Shown here: positions 11,201-22,919 of the stretch, piece after piece | How positions within the stretch are numbered: position 1 is the first letter of the stretch | Layout of the letters: each line of letters begins with the position of its first letter | Origin: Mermis nigrescens | Taxonomy: Eukaryota; Nematoda; Enoplea; Mermithida; Mermithidae | Assembly: GCA_036768485.1 (NCBI GenBank) | Contig: JAVLUZ010000273.1 | Location: 872,963-936,962, forward strand | Direction: 5' to 3' | DNA: 64,000 bases | The notes under the pieces: generated by a model | Told to the model about the DNA's origin: nothing | Databases searched by the model: none | The model's input: only the letters and a program-made list of their open reading frames with translations | Program-made: the position numbers and the translations under genes

Positions 11201-12073
11201 AAGGTTGTACAGCAGATCTATAATTGTATGTACACATGCATATCAAGCATGCTCAGGCCAATTTACCTTGGTTCACCCAACTATTTTATTCTGATCTCTT
11301 GCCTGTTAATCCTAAGGACACTCAAGGCTAAATAATGAACATTGATTCTCTCACAAAAGCTCATTAAGCATATCTGCATTATACAGGCAGATGCAAAAAT
11401 AATGTAAGACTAATGCTGCACCACAAAGTATAACATTTTATTCAACATCAACAGCTGACAAACAATAAATAACAGATTCCTGATCTTCATCAGGATATAC
11501 TGCTCAAGGGCCTAAGCTAAAGAGGTCGCATTGTTTACAATACACATTATTCGAAAAAACAGTTTCTGTGCTTAAAACAGTGACCGCCAATTTTCAGTTG
11601 CACTTACATCATCAAAAATTTCTGAAAAGAGCCCTGTTTGCAATGTCTTTTGAAAAAATAAATAATACTTTATTACTAATTGTATGTACTTCAGTAGCAA
11701 GCAAATCCTTACGTTTTGAAATATATCAAAAAAATGTTTATAGGCGCTTTGCAAACACCACTTTTTTCCCAGCGATTTGGTTGACATTATAGACCGAACC
11801 CAAAATTTTTTTCCACTTTTTCCGACTTTTTCCCACATTTTTTGGGAGGTCTAAAAACGTTCAAAATAGAGCGCCTGTGTTGAAGAATCAGTGTTTTTAA
11901 GTGGAAAATTTTATGTACACATGCAATAGCGGTGTTTGATGCACTTTTTGTATAAAAATTTTGTGCTCTACAAGAATATCACGATCAGTAACGTTATTTA
12001 TGTAGAAACTTGAATTTCCTTCCTTCAGTAAAGCATTTTAGCCAATTCTGAAATCGTTTTTGACAATTAAAAC

Positions 12074-12888
12074 TAGAGCTGTGCCGGGCTCCGCCCCGGC
12101 CAGTTTAGGCTCCTGGCCCGGCAGTGCTGGCCCCGCACCGGGCTGGAGCCAATGTTAGAGTTGATTATAATGTAGAAAATTGATAATGTTTTGGGCAGAT
12201 TTACCTTCAAACTCAATTTCAAGCAAACCACAGATCTTGCTAATTCAAATCTTTATTTCACTATGTCAGATTGGTGCAAATTTCTAATTAATAATCAAAA
12301 TTGACATATTTTAAATTGTAATTCATATAGACGAGCATTTCCAGATTGCTTGGTAGCAGACAGCTACGTCTATCAGAACAAATAGAATAGTAAACCTAAA
12401 AAAGTGCAAAGTAAAGCACATTGAAAAACGCATCCAAGTCAGAGGAGTTAAATCCATACATGGGCAGCTCAAAAATTCTAGGGAGTCCAAAATTCAAAAA
12501 GTTCCTGATAATATATGGTAGAGCGAAAAAAACACCCTTTTCTCGCGTTTCTCAATGAGAGCTATCCATTAGCATAAAAAACCGCAGAAAAACAGAAAAA
12601 AGTCTGAAAATCAATTTCTGGGGGTCTAGCAGATTTTTTTCTGGGGGGAAATGTGAATTCTGGGGAATCTAGATCCCCCAATGCCCATGTTCTGTTATAT
12701 CTTGTAATCCCAACAAATATTAACGCTTGACGTGCATATCTACAAGCAAGAATATATGCATAGGTACATATAAGGGGTAGGGCAGGGTCGTACTATGAGC
12801 ATGGTAAAGCACGCTATTATTGGCCCCGGCCAGGCCCTCGCACTGGGGCCCCGGCCCCGGCAAAAAAGGCGGCCCCGGCACAGCTCTA
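12074..12888. mobile_element. hAT MITE with GC-rich ends
   Basis: The ends are TAGAGCTGTGCCGGG in inverted orientation, flanked by the exact 8-bp direct repeat ATTAAAAC (12066-12073 and 12889-12896). Both subterminal regions are unusually rich in GGCC / CCGG relative to the surroundings. The middle (about 12170-12780) is AT-rich, without an ORF, and includes a fragment of the CATAGGTGGGCAGC family near 12470. hAT is inferred from TSD length and the TAGNG end. Confidence 0.85.
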
Positions 12889-13732
12889 ATTAAAACTATA
12901 ATTTATCAGATGGCGCGAAGCGCTAGAAAATTTTGAAATTTTAGCTTTCTAAATCATTTTTGCATTTCAAAAACTGTGCAGAAGGTAAGGATTTTCAATC
13001 GTAGTGGAGTTCTAAGACCAGATTATTGATAAAAATGCTGCAATTGGCGTCGCGCGACTTAAACATCAATAACAAGTAAGAATTAAATCAATTCGGAGCG
13101 AAGCGCCGAAAATTTTTTGTAGTTTCACCTCTCTGAAACGCATTTTCGCATTACAAAAACTAACTGAATCCGTGCAGAAGATAAGGATTTTCAATCGTAG
13201 TAAAGTTCTAGATCAAATTTTCGATAAAAATGCTGCAATTGACGCGTGCGCGGCTTAAGGATTACTAATAAGTAAGAATTTAATCAAATCGGCGCAAAGC
13301 GCCGAAAAATTTTTGAAGTTTTAACTCTCTAAAACGCATTTTTAACATTACAAAAAGTTTCCACAAATGCCAACCAAGCCCAAAAATTTTTTCCATTTCC
13401 CAAAATTTTGGTTGACAAATAGACCAAAAAGTGGAAAAAACGGTGTTTGCAAACGTCTATGAAACTGATAAAAACAATTAGACGGTATGTAAAGCTATGT
13501 ATTTCTGCACTTCGTGATATTAAGTGAATAAATAAATGAATGAATGAATGATTTACTACGGAAGCACGAAAGTTATTTGGATATAGTTATAACTTAACAC
13601 TTAGGTCTTAACTATAAACGAAATAAATTCTCAATGTGAAAGATCTCTAAGTATAAAATTATATACAACTAACTAACTACAGTAAGTACAGTAAGAAGCC
13701 TAATGTATGATAGTCATTTTAACTTGCTGTTT

Positions 13733-13934
13733 AAGTTTTGAAAATTCTCCTGAATTCTCCTAGATTTTCAGGATTCCACTGAATTCTCCTGACATTTTAA
13801 AATTCTCCTGCATTCTCCTGCATGTTTACAACTTCTCCTGAAATTTCTCCTGAAAAGCCCATTCTCCTGCTCCTGCTCCTGAAAATTTTAGATTCTCCTG
13901 AATTCAGGAGAATTCTCCTGCACCTGGCAACCAC
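13733..13934. repeat. ATTCTCCTG tandem cluster, right copy
   Basis: At least ten ATTCTCCTG-like units occur in about 200 bp, ending CACCTGGCAACCAC, the inverse of the start of the cluster at 11071. The short direct units probably expanded by replication slippage. A short TGAA run (about 13525-13549), upstream of this cluster, looks like the 3' tail of a degraded LINE. Confidence 0.5.
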
Positions 13935-14484
13935 CGTATTTTTCCACATTTAGGGGTTTTTGTGAACCAAAATTTCGAGAAGTGGAAAAAAAATTTGGGC
14001 TTGGTTCACATTGTGGAAAATTTTTGTAATGCTAAAAATGCGTTCTGGAGAGGTAAAATTCCAAAATTTTCCGGCGCTTCGCGCCAGATTGATTCATTTT
14101 CATTAGCATTTTATTGATGCTCACGCCGCGTCGCACCAATTGCTGCTATTTTATTAGCTTGCTCTAGAAAACTTGTCTCAGTTGAAAAATACGCATTTCC
14201 AGCACAGATTTTAGGGTAAATAGGCCAACTTGAAACCACCGATTTTTTGGCATTTGTGTAGCTGGTTGACATATGTATTAACATAGTCATATTATAAGGG
14301 CGTATGTGTGCGGTCGATAGCATCTGAGGAAACGAGAGAAAGTTGCTGGCAGTCAGATTCGAAACGTGGACCCCTTGCTCTAAAGTCCAGAACCATAACC
14401 AATTGACTAACGCTCATTAATTTCGATAAAGATTGCAAGCTATTCGTGATGTTTTGCTGGTTTACCAGCTGATTAGGCTTAGGC

Positions 14485-14645
14485 TTAGTATCATGGACTG
14501 ACCAAAATGTTGGTACCAGCGTTTAAAATAAGCCTGAGTAATGGGATGCGATGAGTGGAGCGAGCGAAGCGAGCGACGCGAGTTGCATCCCATTGCTTAG
14601 GCTCATTTTAAACGCTGGCACCAACATTTTGGTCAGTCACATGAA
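14485..14645. repeat. Perfect-centre inverted repeat with GCGAGCGAAGCGAGCG core
   Basis: The left arm contains GACTGACCAAAATGTTGG and CAGCGTTTAAAATAAGCCT; the right arm carries the complement in reverse order. The centre, GCGAGCGAAGCGAGCG, is shared with 10359-10600, and TTAGGCTTAGGCTTAG lies just before the left arm. It is presumably a MITE of the same family. The TSD is not resolved. Confidence 0.55.
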
Positions 14646-15424
14646 TCTACTGGAAAAATCTGATGACTGCCTTATTTGTTTTCGACTTGACTCAAATCAA
14701 ACCAGTTAGGTGGCAGCTTTCACCGGATAATACTTGCTGTATACGTACTTATAACGTGGCTATCTTAATACATATGTGAACCAGCTACACCAATGCCGAT
14801 TTTTTTCCACATTTGGGATAAAGGACCAATGCGTTTTCTTGACTATAGGTTACTTAAGTATACCTACGTAAACAACTAATTGAAGAAAGTGTCTATATCT
14901 CTAATAGACTTTTAATAATTTTTTTAATCCCCTTTCTATGAAGCTGACATTTTGCGCATTTTCTGATTTTCTAGATTTGAAAACGGTGATTTGATTTAGG
15001 TAGGCACCAGTGATCGGACCGAGGCCTCGGCCTCGGCCTCGGCCTCGGCAAGCCTCGGCGTTTTTTGGAGCCTCGGCCTCGGCGCCGAGGGCGAAGCTGA
15101 AAAGTGCCGAGGCGCCGAGGGTTAAAATCAAATTTGAATAAGTTTAATATATCCGTTAAATATTAACTATTTAGAATGCATCTGTAGTACACAGGCTGTT
15201 TCTTACCTATTGGCTTTTCTTATGGTTTTAGGCGCGTACCCAGTTACACTAAGTTACATGCAGCAAAGTACCAATTGATATTCATATGATGACTAAGTTT
15301 TATTTCTCATGCTCGCTACATGGATCGGAAAGTACAGTGCAGAGGAAATAATCGTAATATTAAACACTTTATCTGACTAAAATAAATGTTTATATGTTTA
15401 TTGTCGTTAGCCAGAATTCTGATT

Positions 15425-15580
15425 TTAATCTGATGAAGCAGATAATTCATCATCAAAATCTAGATCATCTGAATCAGAGTTAGCCTCATCCATTTCGCCT
15501 TGTTGTGCTATCGCGTCATCGTTTATCAGATTCTTTAAAGTCACACTATTATAACCAACTGCTTTGAGATTATGCTTTAC
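15425..15580 (-). pseudogene. Acidic C-terminal coding end of a hAT element, left arm
   Basis: 52 codons including the stop encode KHNLKAVGYNSVTLKNLI, then a short acidic tail with DSDDLDFDDEL. This is the same tail as at 18021-18194 in the opposite arm, with a few substitutions and one small in-frame deletion. The start is not an initiation codon, only the limit of similarity. I infer that it is the end of the transposase or an accessory ORF; the sequence alone does not prove it. Confidence 0.5.
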
Positions 15581-16101
15581 AAGAAGGAGTTTTTGAACAT
15601 TTGTCTGTCATTCATTCACCACAGCTTTTCTATTCTTCCACCGCATTGTCATGAATTATTTTTATGTTAGAGGTTTTGTGTGTCAGTATCACTGATTAAG
15701 TATCCTACCGACCTTCCTGCATAGCATATAGTTCCTATTTTAACCCTAACGTAGAGCTCAGGCTTGTATACAGGGGGATTGGGGAAAAGTGCCCCTTTCG
15801 AAATAAAATGTGAGAATAATCGCGAAAGACTTTTCACGCTTCGCGCTGAATTTCACAATGATAATTTGTACAACCAAAAGCGTCTTTTCGCTACATGGAT
15901 CGGAAAGTACAGTCGCTACATGCAGAGGCGGATTTAAGGGGGCCGCCACTCCCCATTGGCCAAAATATTTGGCGAGATAAAGAATGGATATGCAATTTGC
16001 AATGATTTTTGGTCGTCAGTGACCATAATTTCTCAAATTTTTCGGCGCTACGCGCCGGATGATACCTATTAATGACATTTATTTACTTTCTTGGCGACCT
16101 G

Positions 16102-16567
16102 GGCCCGGTTTCACCATAAGTTTACGACTCCTAAGAGTCCTACGAGTCCCGTTTTACAAGAAAATCGGGTTTCACCATCTTTTTACGAGTTACGAATTAC
16201 GACTATGAGTTACGAGTAACGAGCAACGGGTTAAGAGTTCGTATTACGAGGGTTTCACCAGTTTCCGTAGGACTCATAAAAACTCATTTTTTACGAGTAC
16301 TTTTTGGACCTTTTTACGAGTACTCGTAATAAAATGTATATATTTTCTGTTGCGTATGACATTCTTCGTTAGTCATTGTCTCTGTTTTAAAGAGCATTAT
16401 TATGTAATTAATTGCAGATTTTATGCCGCTCGATAGAAAAACATAGAAAGTGTTAAGAAATGTTTGGGATTTGGTCAACAAGAATTAATAAGCTTCTCAG
16501 AAAATTTATAACTTTAGATAAAAACGAAAATAATAATATTAGTAATAATAACAATGACGATAATAAC

Positions 16568-16600
<33 letters not shown>

Positions 16601-16673
16601 AATAATAAGAATATTACAATACTAATAATAATAATAATAATTATTATTATTATAATACTAATACTAATAATAA

Positions 16674-16734
<61 letters not shown>

Positions 16735-17534
16735 TATAATTTATAAACGAAATCAATTAAATCAGATTCAGAGACGTTATGAAGCTACAGTATATCACAG
16801 CGTATTATTTCAATTTTCAAATTTAACAAATCATTCTTAGTTGTTATAATACGTACATAAAATATGCAGTCGGCTCTTTTCCGAAGGAAGTGCGATGAAA
16901 TTCTAATTTTCAGAAATCTAATCAAACATGTCTGATTTCCGCAATTCATGAAAAAATGTCTAAGTGATTGTAATATTTTTCATAAAAAAGCTGCGAATAT
17001 TACTAACAAGGGCTAAAGAAATAAAATTTCGAATTACTACTCAAGAATGCAGCTTAAGAATCGAATTTTATGGGATTTCTCTAAAACATTTTTTGAAAAA
17101 TATATTATTTTTTAATGCTAATCTTCTTACCCTTTACATGTGCTGCCAGTATATGTATTATGTAAGGTGTGTGCACGAAAGTGAAACAAATTGAGAAAAA
17201 ACAAATCAGAAAACTATTAAACGCACTAGTCTGCCACTTCTTTACGAGTCCTATGGACCTCCTTTTGATCTGTGATAATATTACAAAATTTACGAATCTT
17301 TTCACTCGTAACATTCGATCGTAATATCTGGTGAAACCGCCCAGCCGTTATTCGTGAAAAAACACTCGTAAAAAGTACTCGTAGAACTCGTAACTCATAG
17401 AACTCGTAACTCGTAGCCCGTGGCTAGTGAATCTCAGTTTTTGGTGAAACGGAAATTTGTAGCACTCGTAGCCCGTACTCGTGAAACCGTCACCCAGTAA
17501 CTCGTAACTCGTAGCTTTGTCGTGAAACCGGGCC
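16102..17534. mobile_element. TIR transposon with 3-bp CTG target duplication
   Basis: The ends read GGCCCGGTTTCAC inverted, flanked by CTG (16099-16101 and 17535-17537). The related repeat at 7700-7962 is uninterrupted at exactly this point (GGCGACCTGGAAG), which confirms the borders. Arrays of ACGAGT / TCGTAACTCGTAG units fill both subterminal regions in opposite orientation. A 3-bp TSD suggests a PIF/Harbinger-like element; that is inference. There is no transposase. The centre holds an AAT/ATT microsatellite. Confidence 0.8.
16513..16738. repeat. AAT then ATT trinucleotide microsatellite
   Basis: A run of AAT units turns into a run of ATT units, making a self-complementary tract. Open frames here encode only Asn or Ile runs and are artefacts of composition. 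Confidence 0.95.
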
Positions 17535-18020
17535 CTGGAAGCCCTTTTCTGCTCATGTACGTTTCAAAACAATTTTAACAGCAGAAACAGCTATTTTTGC
17601 ATAGTTTTCTTCTATTTTCAATAAAAATACTTCAATGTTTCGCATCAAATGCTATAAATACAGGAAATCAAGCAGTAAATCGCGCTTCTAGACGTCTATC
17701 CGCCTTAATTTTGCAAATTTTTCGGCGCTTCGTGCCAGATTTTTGTTAAAGTCTTAGAAATTTAATGATTTTTTCGCACAAAATTGTCGAAAATTCTAAA
17801 ATTTTAAGAAAAACATAACTTCAAAAGTGATTTTATGTAAAAGTATACAATGTAAAACACCAAAAAATGCTATTTCGCGCGTTAAGGGCAAAATTTTGGA
17901 CCTATTTTTGACTTTTCTGGAAAAGTTTGTATACCGCCCCCTTCCGCTACTGGATGGATCAGAAAGTACAGTAATTCTCGCATTCGTCTGCTACCATAAA
18001 ACATTCAAAAACTCTTTTTT

Positions 18021-18194
18021 GTAAAGCACAATCTCAAAGCAGTTGGTTATAATAGTGTGACTTTAAAGAATCTGATAAAGGCTGACGACGACGATAACGC
18101 GATAGCACAACAAGGCGAAATAGATGAGGCTAACTTTGATTCAGATGATCTAGATTTTGATGATGAATTAATCTGCTTCATCAGACTGAAATAA
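18021..18194 (+). pseudogene. Acidic C-terminal coding end of a hAT element, right arm
   Basis: 58 codons to a TAA stop encode KHNLKAVGYNSVTLKNLI followed by an Asp-rich tail. It is the inverted partner of 15425-15580. Upstream of 18021 the frame runs into unrelated sequence. Confidence 0.5.
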
Positions 18195-18824
18195 AAATTC
18201 TGGCTAACACCAATAAACATTTGTTTTAGTTCGATAAAGTGTTAAATATTACGATTATTCTCTAGCTCATATACATACAAAATATTCTAAGAGTACTATT
18301 TATGGGTATAGGTATATAAGCTTGACCCTCGGCATTACCCTCGGCCTCGGCCTCGGCCTCGGCCGAGGCAAGGATTTTAAGTCGCCTCGGCCTCGGCCGA
18401 GGCCGAGGGTCCAAAAAGTACCCTCGGTCCGATCACTGGTAGGCACCTAATCAAAGTTTGATTTCTGAAAAATAAGAAAAAACTTATCAACCCCACAAAA
18501 TTTGTCTTAACAACGTCTACACATGGCACTTCTTTCTTACTCATTCTCATTTGCTGTTTGACCAAATGTGTTTAGGTATGTAAATTTATGGTCTGGCTGG
18601 TAACCTTCTGCATATTTAAGGCTGCAATTGTGATAAGCGATTATCTCTGGTGCCCTCAAAATACCATACTCGACGATTTATTCAAACGACAATTCGTCCG
18701 GTTTCCCTGCAGGGATGCTAGGTCGTTCAACTGCCAGGGTCAAGTCACTTGACCCTGTATTGACCCTGTGCCCATGTATGATAAGAACTAAGTGAATGAA
18801 GTTTCAGGAAAATTCGATTTTCAG

Positions 18825-18954
18825 TTAAACTGGAACAAATTCTACATGACTCAATTGGCTATCTGACGCTATACCATAATGTAAATCACTTGAAGCGGAT
18901 TGCAAAGGAAATTGACAGTGTATTTTGTGTTCCTCACAGAATAATTGAAATCCG
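18825..18954 (+). CDS. hAT-transposase-like gene, exon a
   Basis: The exon lies between a TTTTCAG acceptor and a GTGAGC donor. It encodes a segment containing YHNVNHLKRIAKEI and VPHRIIEIR, which resembles the part of hAT-type proteins (ZNF862/KIAA1586-like, domesticated or free) just before the conserved Arg-Trp block. The final Arg codon is split CG|C with the next exon. This is the most upstream exon I could support; earlier ones are probably before the 15008-18438 insertion or too diverged to see. The gene may be a host gene derived from a transposase or a spliced autonomous element. Confidence 0.65.
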
Positions 18955-19476
18955 GTGAGCACTTTTGCAATACAAATTTAGAATACATATATGATATATA
19001 GATCATTGCCAATACAATTTTCGCCTGCTTGAAAAGTCATTTTCACTATTGATACTGATTAACTCGATTTTCAAATACAGTTTATCAAATTGTTTTCTGT
19101 TTTAGCCATGTATTATACAGTCAAATCAATGCTTGAGACAGCTAATTGGTAATAATGGATCAAATTTATCAAAAAATGGATATTTATGTAATAAACTTGT
19201 TAGTTTAATTTAGAAATCAGTTATCCAAATAAGATTTTCCACTTTATGCCCAAAAACCTTCCCTGTAACATTTTGCATCTTTTTGAGAGTCGCCTCGCCT
19301 ATCCTGAGGACAGAATCAAATTTTTCAAAATTTTAAGAATTGGTTAAACATTGTAGACAAATAGTTCTGCTGTTGTTAATACAGTTTTTGTTTTCTTAAA
19401 TGACCCATAAATTTATATATGTATGTATACATATGTACACGTACTTGCATCATGCTCATGCATGCTTATTTTTGAG

Positions 19477-19579
19477 CTGGCTGTCACGTTTTCGCGTTGT
19501 TAATGAATTTGTAAAATCACTGCCCGTCATAGGAGGATTTCTTTGGCAAAAAGAAGAAGCTGGTGATTCGATAGCAGCA
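19477..19579 (+). CDS. hAT-transposase-like gene, exon b
   Basis: The exon lies between a TTTGAG acceptor and a GTAAGA donor. The first base completes the split Arg codon, giving RWLSRFRVVNEFVKSL. This is the conserved R-W-L/x-S-R block of hAT proteins, followed by a helix. It then continues to an in-frame exon end (phase 0). The phase fits both neighbours exactly. Confidence 0.7.
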
Positions 19580-19636
19580 GTAAGATCTTTTTGGTTCTTT
19601 TAAAAAGCTACTATAATATTTGATTTGGCCTACATA

Positions 19637-19881
19637 CAGGCAGGCACATAGGTGTACCTGGCTCTACACGTTGGCATGGGGTGTTTGGGGTATGCAACCC
19701 CAGAAGTTTGAATACCCCAAATTTTTTTTGCCTTTTTCGCGATTTTTTTATGCCAATGGATAGTGCTCGATGAGAAACGTTCAAAAATGGTGCTTTTTCG
19801 CCCTAAGACCATTTTTTGACCTTTTAAAAAATTTTGCAACCCCGTTCCAGAATTTTGGTGCTGCCCACCTATGACTGCCTG
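19637..19881. mobile_element. MITE in intron of hAT-like gene (CATAGGTGGGC family)
   Basis: The ends CAGGCAGGCACATAGGTG and, on the other strand, CAGGCAGTCATAGGTGGGC are inverted and flanked by TA. The body, with TATGCAACCCCAGAAGTT and TTTTTCGCC blocks, is shared with 56186-56455 and, reversed, with 47869-48120. It ends only 28 bp before the acceptor-bound exon c. Confidence 0.7.
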
Positions 19882-19909
19882 TATACATTTTTAATTTTCA
19901 ATTTTTTAG

Positions 19910-20038
19910 AACATTCGCAGTCGCTTATTTGCTCCTAAAATGGTGCTTTTACTTTATTATTTGCATGACTTATTGCGTCCATCTGAAACCTTGATGCTGC
20001 AGCTTCAAGCTGCTGAGCTCCATCCATTTGATGCCTTT
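19910..20038 (+). CDS. hAT-transposase-like gene, exon c
   Basis: 43 codons lie between a TTTTTTAG acceptor and a GTAAGC donor, phase 0 at both ends. It encodes a leucine-rich helical segment (PKMVLLLYYLHDLLRPSETL), matching in position the hAT region that follows the RW block, where family members have L-x-x-L-x-P-x-x-x-L-N. No metal-binding residue of the catalytic core can be assigned from this piece alone. Confidence 0.65.
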
Positions 20039-20155
20039 GTAAGCTGAATAAATGTATAATTTTTACTAATTTCTTTTTGTCTTTGTTTATCTAGTATAAT
20101 GAACAACCTCATGGTATTTGTTATAAATATTTTAAATACATACCTAGGTTACACA

Positions 20156-20916
20156 CACGGTTTTTTTTCGTATTCGGCAAAGATTTTTCCCGATGTACAA
20201 AGACTTTTTGGGACCGTCTTTGTACATGTACAAAGATTTTTGGGAAGACAAAAATTGCAAAAAAGGTCTATAATTCGAAAAAATTTCAGCGCTTCGCGCC
20301 GAAATGAGTAATTGTGTGTTCTATATATCTTTATAATGGCAGAAATTGCATTTCAAAAGTAAAAATGTCAAATTTTTTGGCGCTCTTCGCGCCGTTTTAA
20401 GACGATTCTTGGTGATTTTTGCCCTTAGAGACCCAGAAATTAGCTAAAACACACTACGAAAAGTCGAAGAATTCTGTTTATACGATTCTAAAATCGCTGC
20501 TGTACCATATTATAGTACCCAAAAATTTTGTGTGTACAAAATGTACAAAGATTTTTAGGAAGACAAAAACTGTAAAAAGGTGTAAAATTCCCAAAATTAT
20601 CGGCGCTTCGCGCCGAACTGATAAATTATTTGTCCTATATATCTTTAAAATGGCAGAATTTGCATTTAGAATGGAAAAATTTCAATATTTTTCGGCGCTT
20701 CGCGCCGTTTTCAGATAATTTTTAGTAATTTTTAGCGTCATAAACCCAGAAATTAGCTAAAATACACTACCTAAGATCGAAAACCCTGTTTTACCACACT
20801 AAAATCGCTACTGTACTATATTAAAGTACACAAAAATTTGCATGTGCAAAATGTACAAAGACTTTTGGGGACCATCTTTGTACATGTACAAACGGACCTT
20901 GTACAAAAAAACACTG
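20156..20916. mobile_element. Complete 761-bp hAT MITE inside the hAT-like gene
   Basis: It is bounded by an exact 8-bp TSD GTTACACA (20148-20155 and 20917-20924). Ends are CACGGTTTTTTTT and, on the other strand, CAGTGTTTTTTTG. The interior is two tandem units of about 313 bp, each with GTACAAAG / CTTTGTAC inverted motifs and two GC-rich hairpins (GGCGCTTCGCGCC type). A second copy lies at 1-583. The insertion is in the intron between exons c and d. Confidence 0.9.
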
Positions 20917-20966
20917 GTTACACATATCTATATTTATTTTATTCTTAGTCAAATTATAATTTGCAG

Positions 20967-21135
20967 CGCTTAGTTCAATCAACAAATGCTGTCATTCGGG
21001 CTCAGTTTCGTGATTGTGAATCAATCTGCGGTGAATCTTTTGAAAAAATGTGTGACTTGGCACACAATGGCGCACTTACATTGACTGAAGATCTTACTGC
21101 ATCCCATAGAGCCTCCTGTGAAAAGCATATTCGAA
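20967..21135 (+). CDS. hAT-transposase-like gene, exon d
   Basis: The exon lies between a TTTGCAG acceptor and a GTACAT donor. It encodes RLVQSTNAVIRAQFRDC, then CESIC-like cysteines and TEDLTASHRASCEKHIR. It ends with one base of a Lys codon that exon e completes. Reading past the donor would stop within two codons, which supports the splice. Confidence 0.65.
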
Positions 21136-21452
21136 GTACATAATTTCGTCTTACACATTTTGCTGATTAAAGATTATTTTACATCAGTTTACTTTCAATA
21201 ACGTTGTACCTATTTATATATTTTTATAACCTGTGTAATATGTATGCATGATGCTAATGTTAAGTAATTACATTAAACACCTGAAAACGTGCACATAGGA
21301 AGGACTGAAAAAGTTATTAACCCCAAGAAAAATTATAATAAAAAAAACTAAAGCTAAGTACCAACTCTTGAATGATTTTGATTGAAAATAGCTTCCTGCC
21401 CCTAATTATGTGCATCTATGGTGACATTATCTTCATTTTTACATATATTCAG

Positions 21453-21676
21453 AGCTAGCTAAGGCAATGGTGAAGAATTTAGAGAATAGGTTGTGGAGCG
21501 ACAATTCTATAGTAACGTCCTTTCGGATTTTCAATCCAGATCCTGTTCAGCTTTCTGAAATGCAAAACGACTTACCGTCTTATGGCAACTATCAGATTAT
21601 GGAATTATTTGCTTTCTACAGCAAAGGCATTGAGCGCAAGCAAGAAGAGTTATTATCTGAATGGAATCTCTTTAAG
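21453..21676 (+). CDS. hAT-transposase-like gene, exon e
   Basis: The acceptor is TATTCAG; the donor is a weak GTTATA after AAG. The encoded segment includes LAKAMVKNLENRLWSDN, FRIFNPDPVQL and a helix around ERKQEELLSEWNLFK. The pattern FRIFDP is a known landmark before the C-terminal region of hAT proteins. Phase agrees with exons d and f. Confidence 0.7.
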
Positions 21677-21901
21677 GTTATAATTTTTTATGTTTTAAAT
21701 CTAATAAATTTAAGAAAAACCACAGTAAATTTGTCAATCTAAATCTTTATAATGAAACCTTGAGTCAGTGAAAAACAATGTGTTTGCATGCATTAAAATA
21801 CATCAATATTTTTATTTGCACAGGTCTTTTTTTTACCTGTATGGAAACACTATTGTACTATTGTATATGTATATAAATGTAATAGTTTATGACCTTTTTA
21901 G

Positions 21902-22013
21902 TTCAACTACATGAACCCAATGAATGATCGCATACCAACATGGAAGCAGCTTGTGTCAATCGGCTGCCATAATTTGGATTTATTCCCAAATCTTGGAAAG
22001 CTGTGCTACGTAT
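21902..22013 (+). CDS. hAT-transposase-like gene, exon f
   Basis: The acceptor is CTTTTTAG and the donor a consensus GTAAGT. It encodes NDRIPTWKQLVSIGCHNLDLFPNL-type sequence, ending one base into the next codon. W-x-x-L followed by F-P-N-L corresponds to the linker before the hAT dimerisation domain. Confidence 0.65.
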
Positions 22014-22601
22014 GTAAGTGACTATTGACTACCATAGATGCATAAGGTTAGGTTGTCCAGGGAGGGGTAAAATTGAGATCTTTGAGGTCAGGGAGGGGTA
22101 AAATCCAGGATTTTTACTGCAGTACATTGAGTTTTTAGGTAGGTATATACTATTTTTGTGGGGGTTACCACCCTGCACCCCTCCATAAGTGTATGTATAT
22201 ATGGTGACTACAGGGTGCAAACATCTTATAAATTTTTGCTTCATTATTTTTTTATGATGAAAATGATTCAAAAAGTAGAAAATTCTTATTTTGAACTACT
22301 TATTTGCCAAGGGACACACATTTTTATTTGGTCTTGTTTTTTTGTCTTTGTAAACCTGGCATGCTTTATTTCTGCACTAAGATAAAGTAGACATTCTTTT
22401 TCAAAAGTAGGCAGCGTGAAAAAAACAAATTTCTTGTGGCAAAATTAGTAATTCTGAAAGCTCCATTTATTCTAAAAAGCTTCAAAATCCATTAGGAAGG
22501 AGAAGTCAAATAGTTTTTTCTAAGCTTTATGTATACATGTATAAAATATTTATTTTTTCCCATGTATGCTATGCTTATATTTTTTCTTATTTTCCTCATA
22601 G

Positions 22602-22829
22602 TGAACTGCTTTAATGCCCAGAACGCGACAGTGGAACGTGGATTTTTGCTGATGAATCGCATATGCACTAAAAATCGAAACAAAATATTACCACAACAGC
22701 TAGAGATGTTGATGAGGTTGCGTTTGTCGACTACTAATTTTGCCGAGTTTGACTATGGGCCTGCCATCAGGGAATATTTCAGACAAACGGTTTATTCTCT
22801 TGGTCGTGCAGTTAGTCGAAAGTCAAAAG
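22602..22829 (+). CDS. hAT-transposase-like gene, exon g (dimerisation domain)
   Basis: The acceptor is CCTCATAG. The exon encodes NATVERGFLLMNRICTK, NRNKILPQQLEMLMRLRL and a final helix. V-E-R-G-F-S/L-L-M-x-R-I-x-T-x-x-R-N-x-L with LMR is the signature of the C-terminal hAT dimerisation domain in ZNF862-like proteins. A GTATGC donor follows. If unspliced, the frame instead ends at a stop at 22877-22879. The LINE at 22.9 kb begins directly afterwards, so any last exon could be displaced beyond 26.8 kb. Confidence 0.75.
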
Positions 22830-22919
22830 GTATGCAGAACGTTCATTATGTACGCATTGCCATTGTCAAGTCACGATAATTGATCACCGGCTTGTCTTTT
22901 TATTATTACAAGATACATT

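Larger units (their letters stand above)
15008..18438. mobile_element. hAT transposon with long inverted arms
   Basis: The TIR CAGTGATCGGACCGAGG is present at both ends, flanked by an exact 8-bp TSD GTAGGCAC (15000-15007 and 18439-18446). The subterminal regions are arrays of CCTCGG. Inside, both arms carry an inverted copy of the same 3' coding end (15425-15580 minus, 18021-18194 plus). Most of the centre is occupied by later insertions (about 15906-17950, which itself holds 16102-17534). No full transposase remains. Confidence 0.85.

Noticed and set aside
16453..16840. Open frames with Asn/Ile runs
   Set aside because: They are read from an AAT/ATT microsatellite and have no domain or codon signal. 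The same holds for frames in 59333-59746 and 63171-63798.
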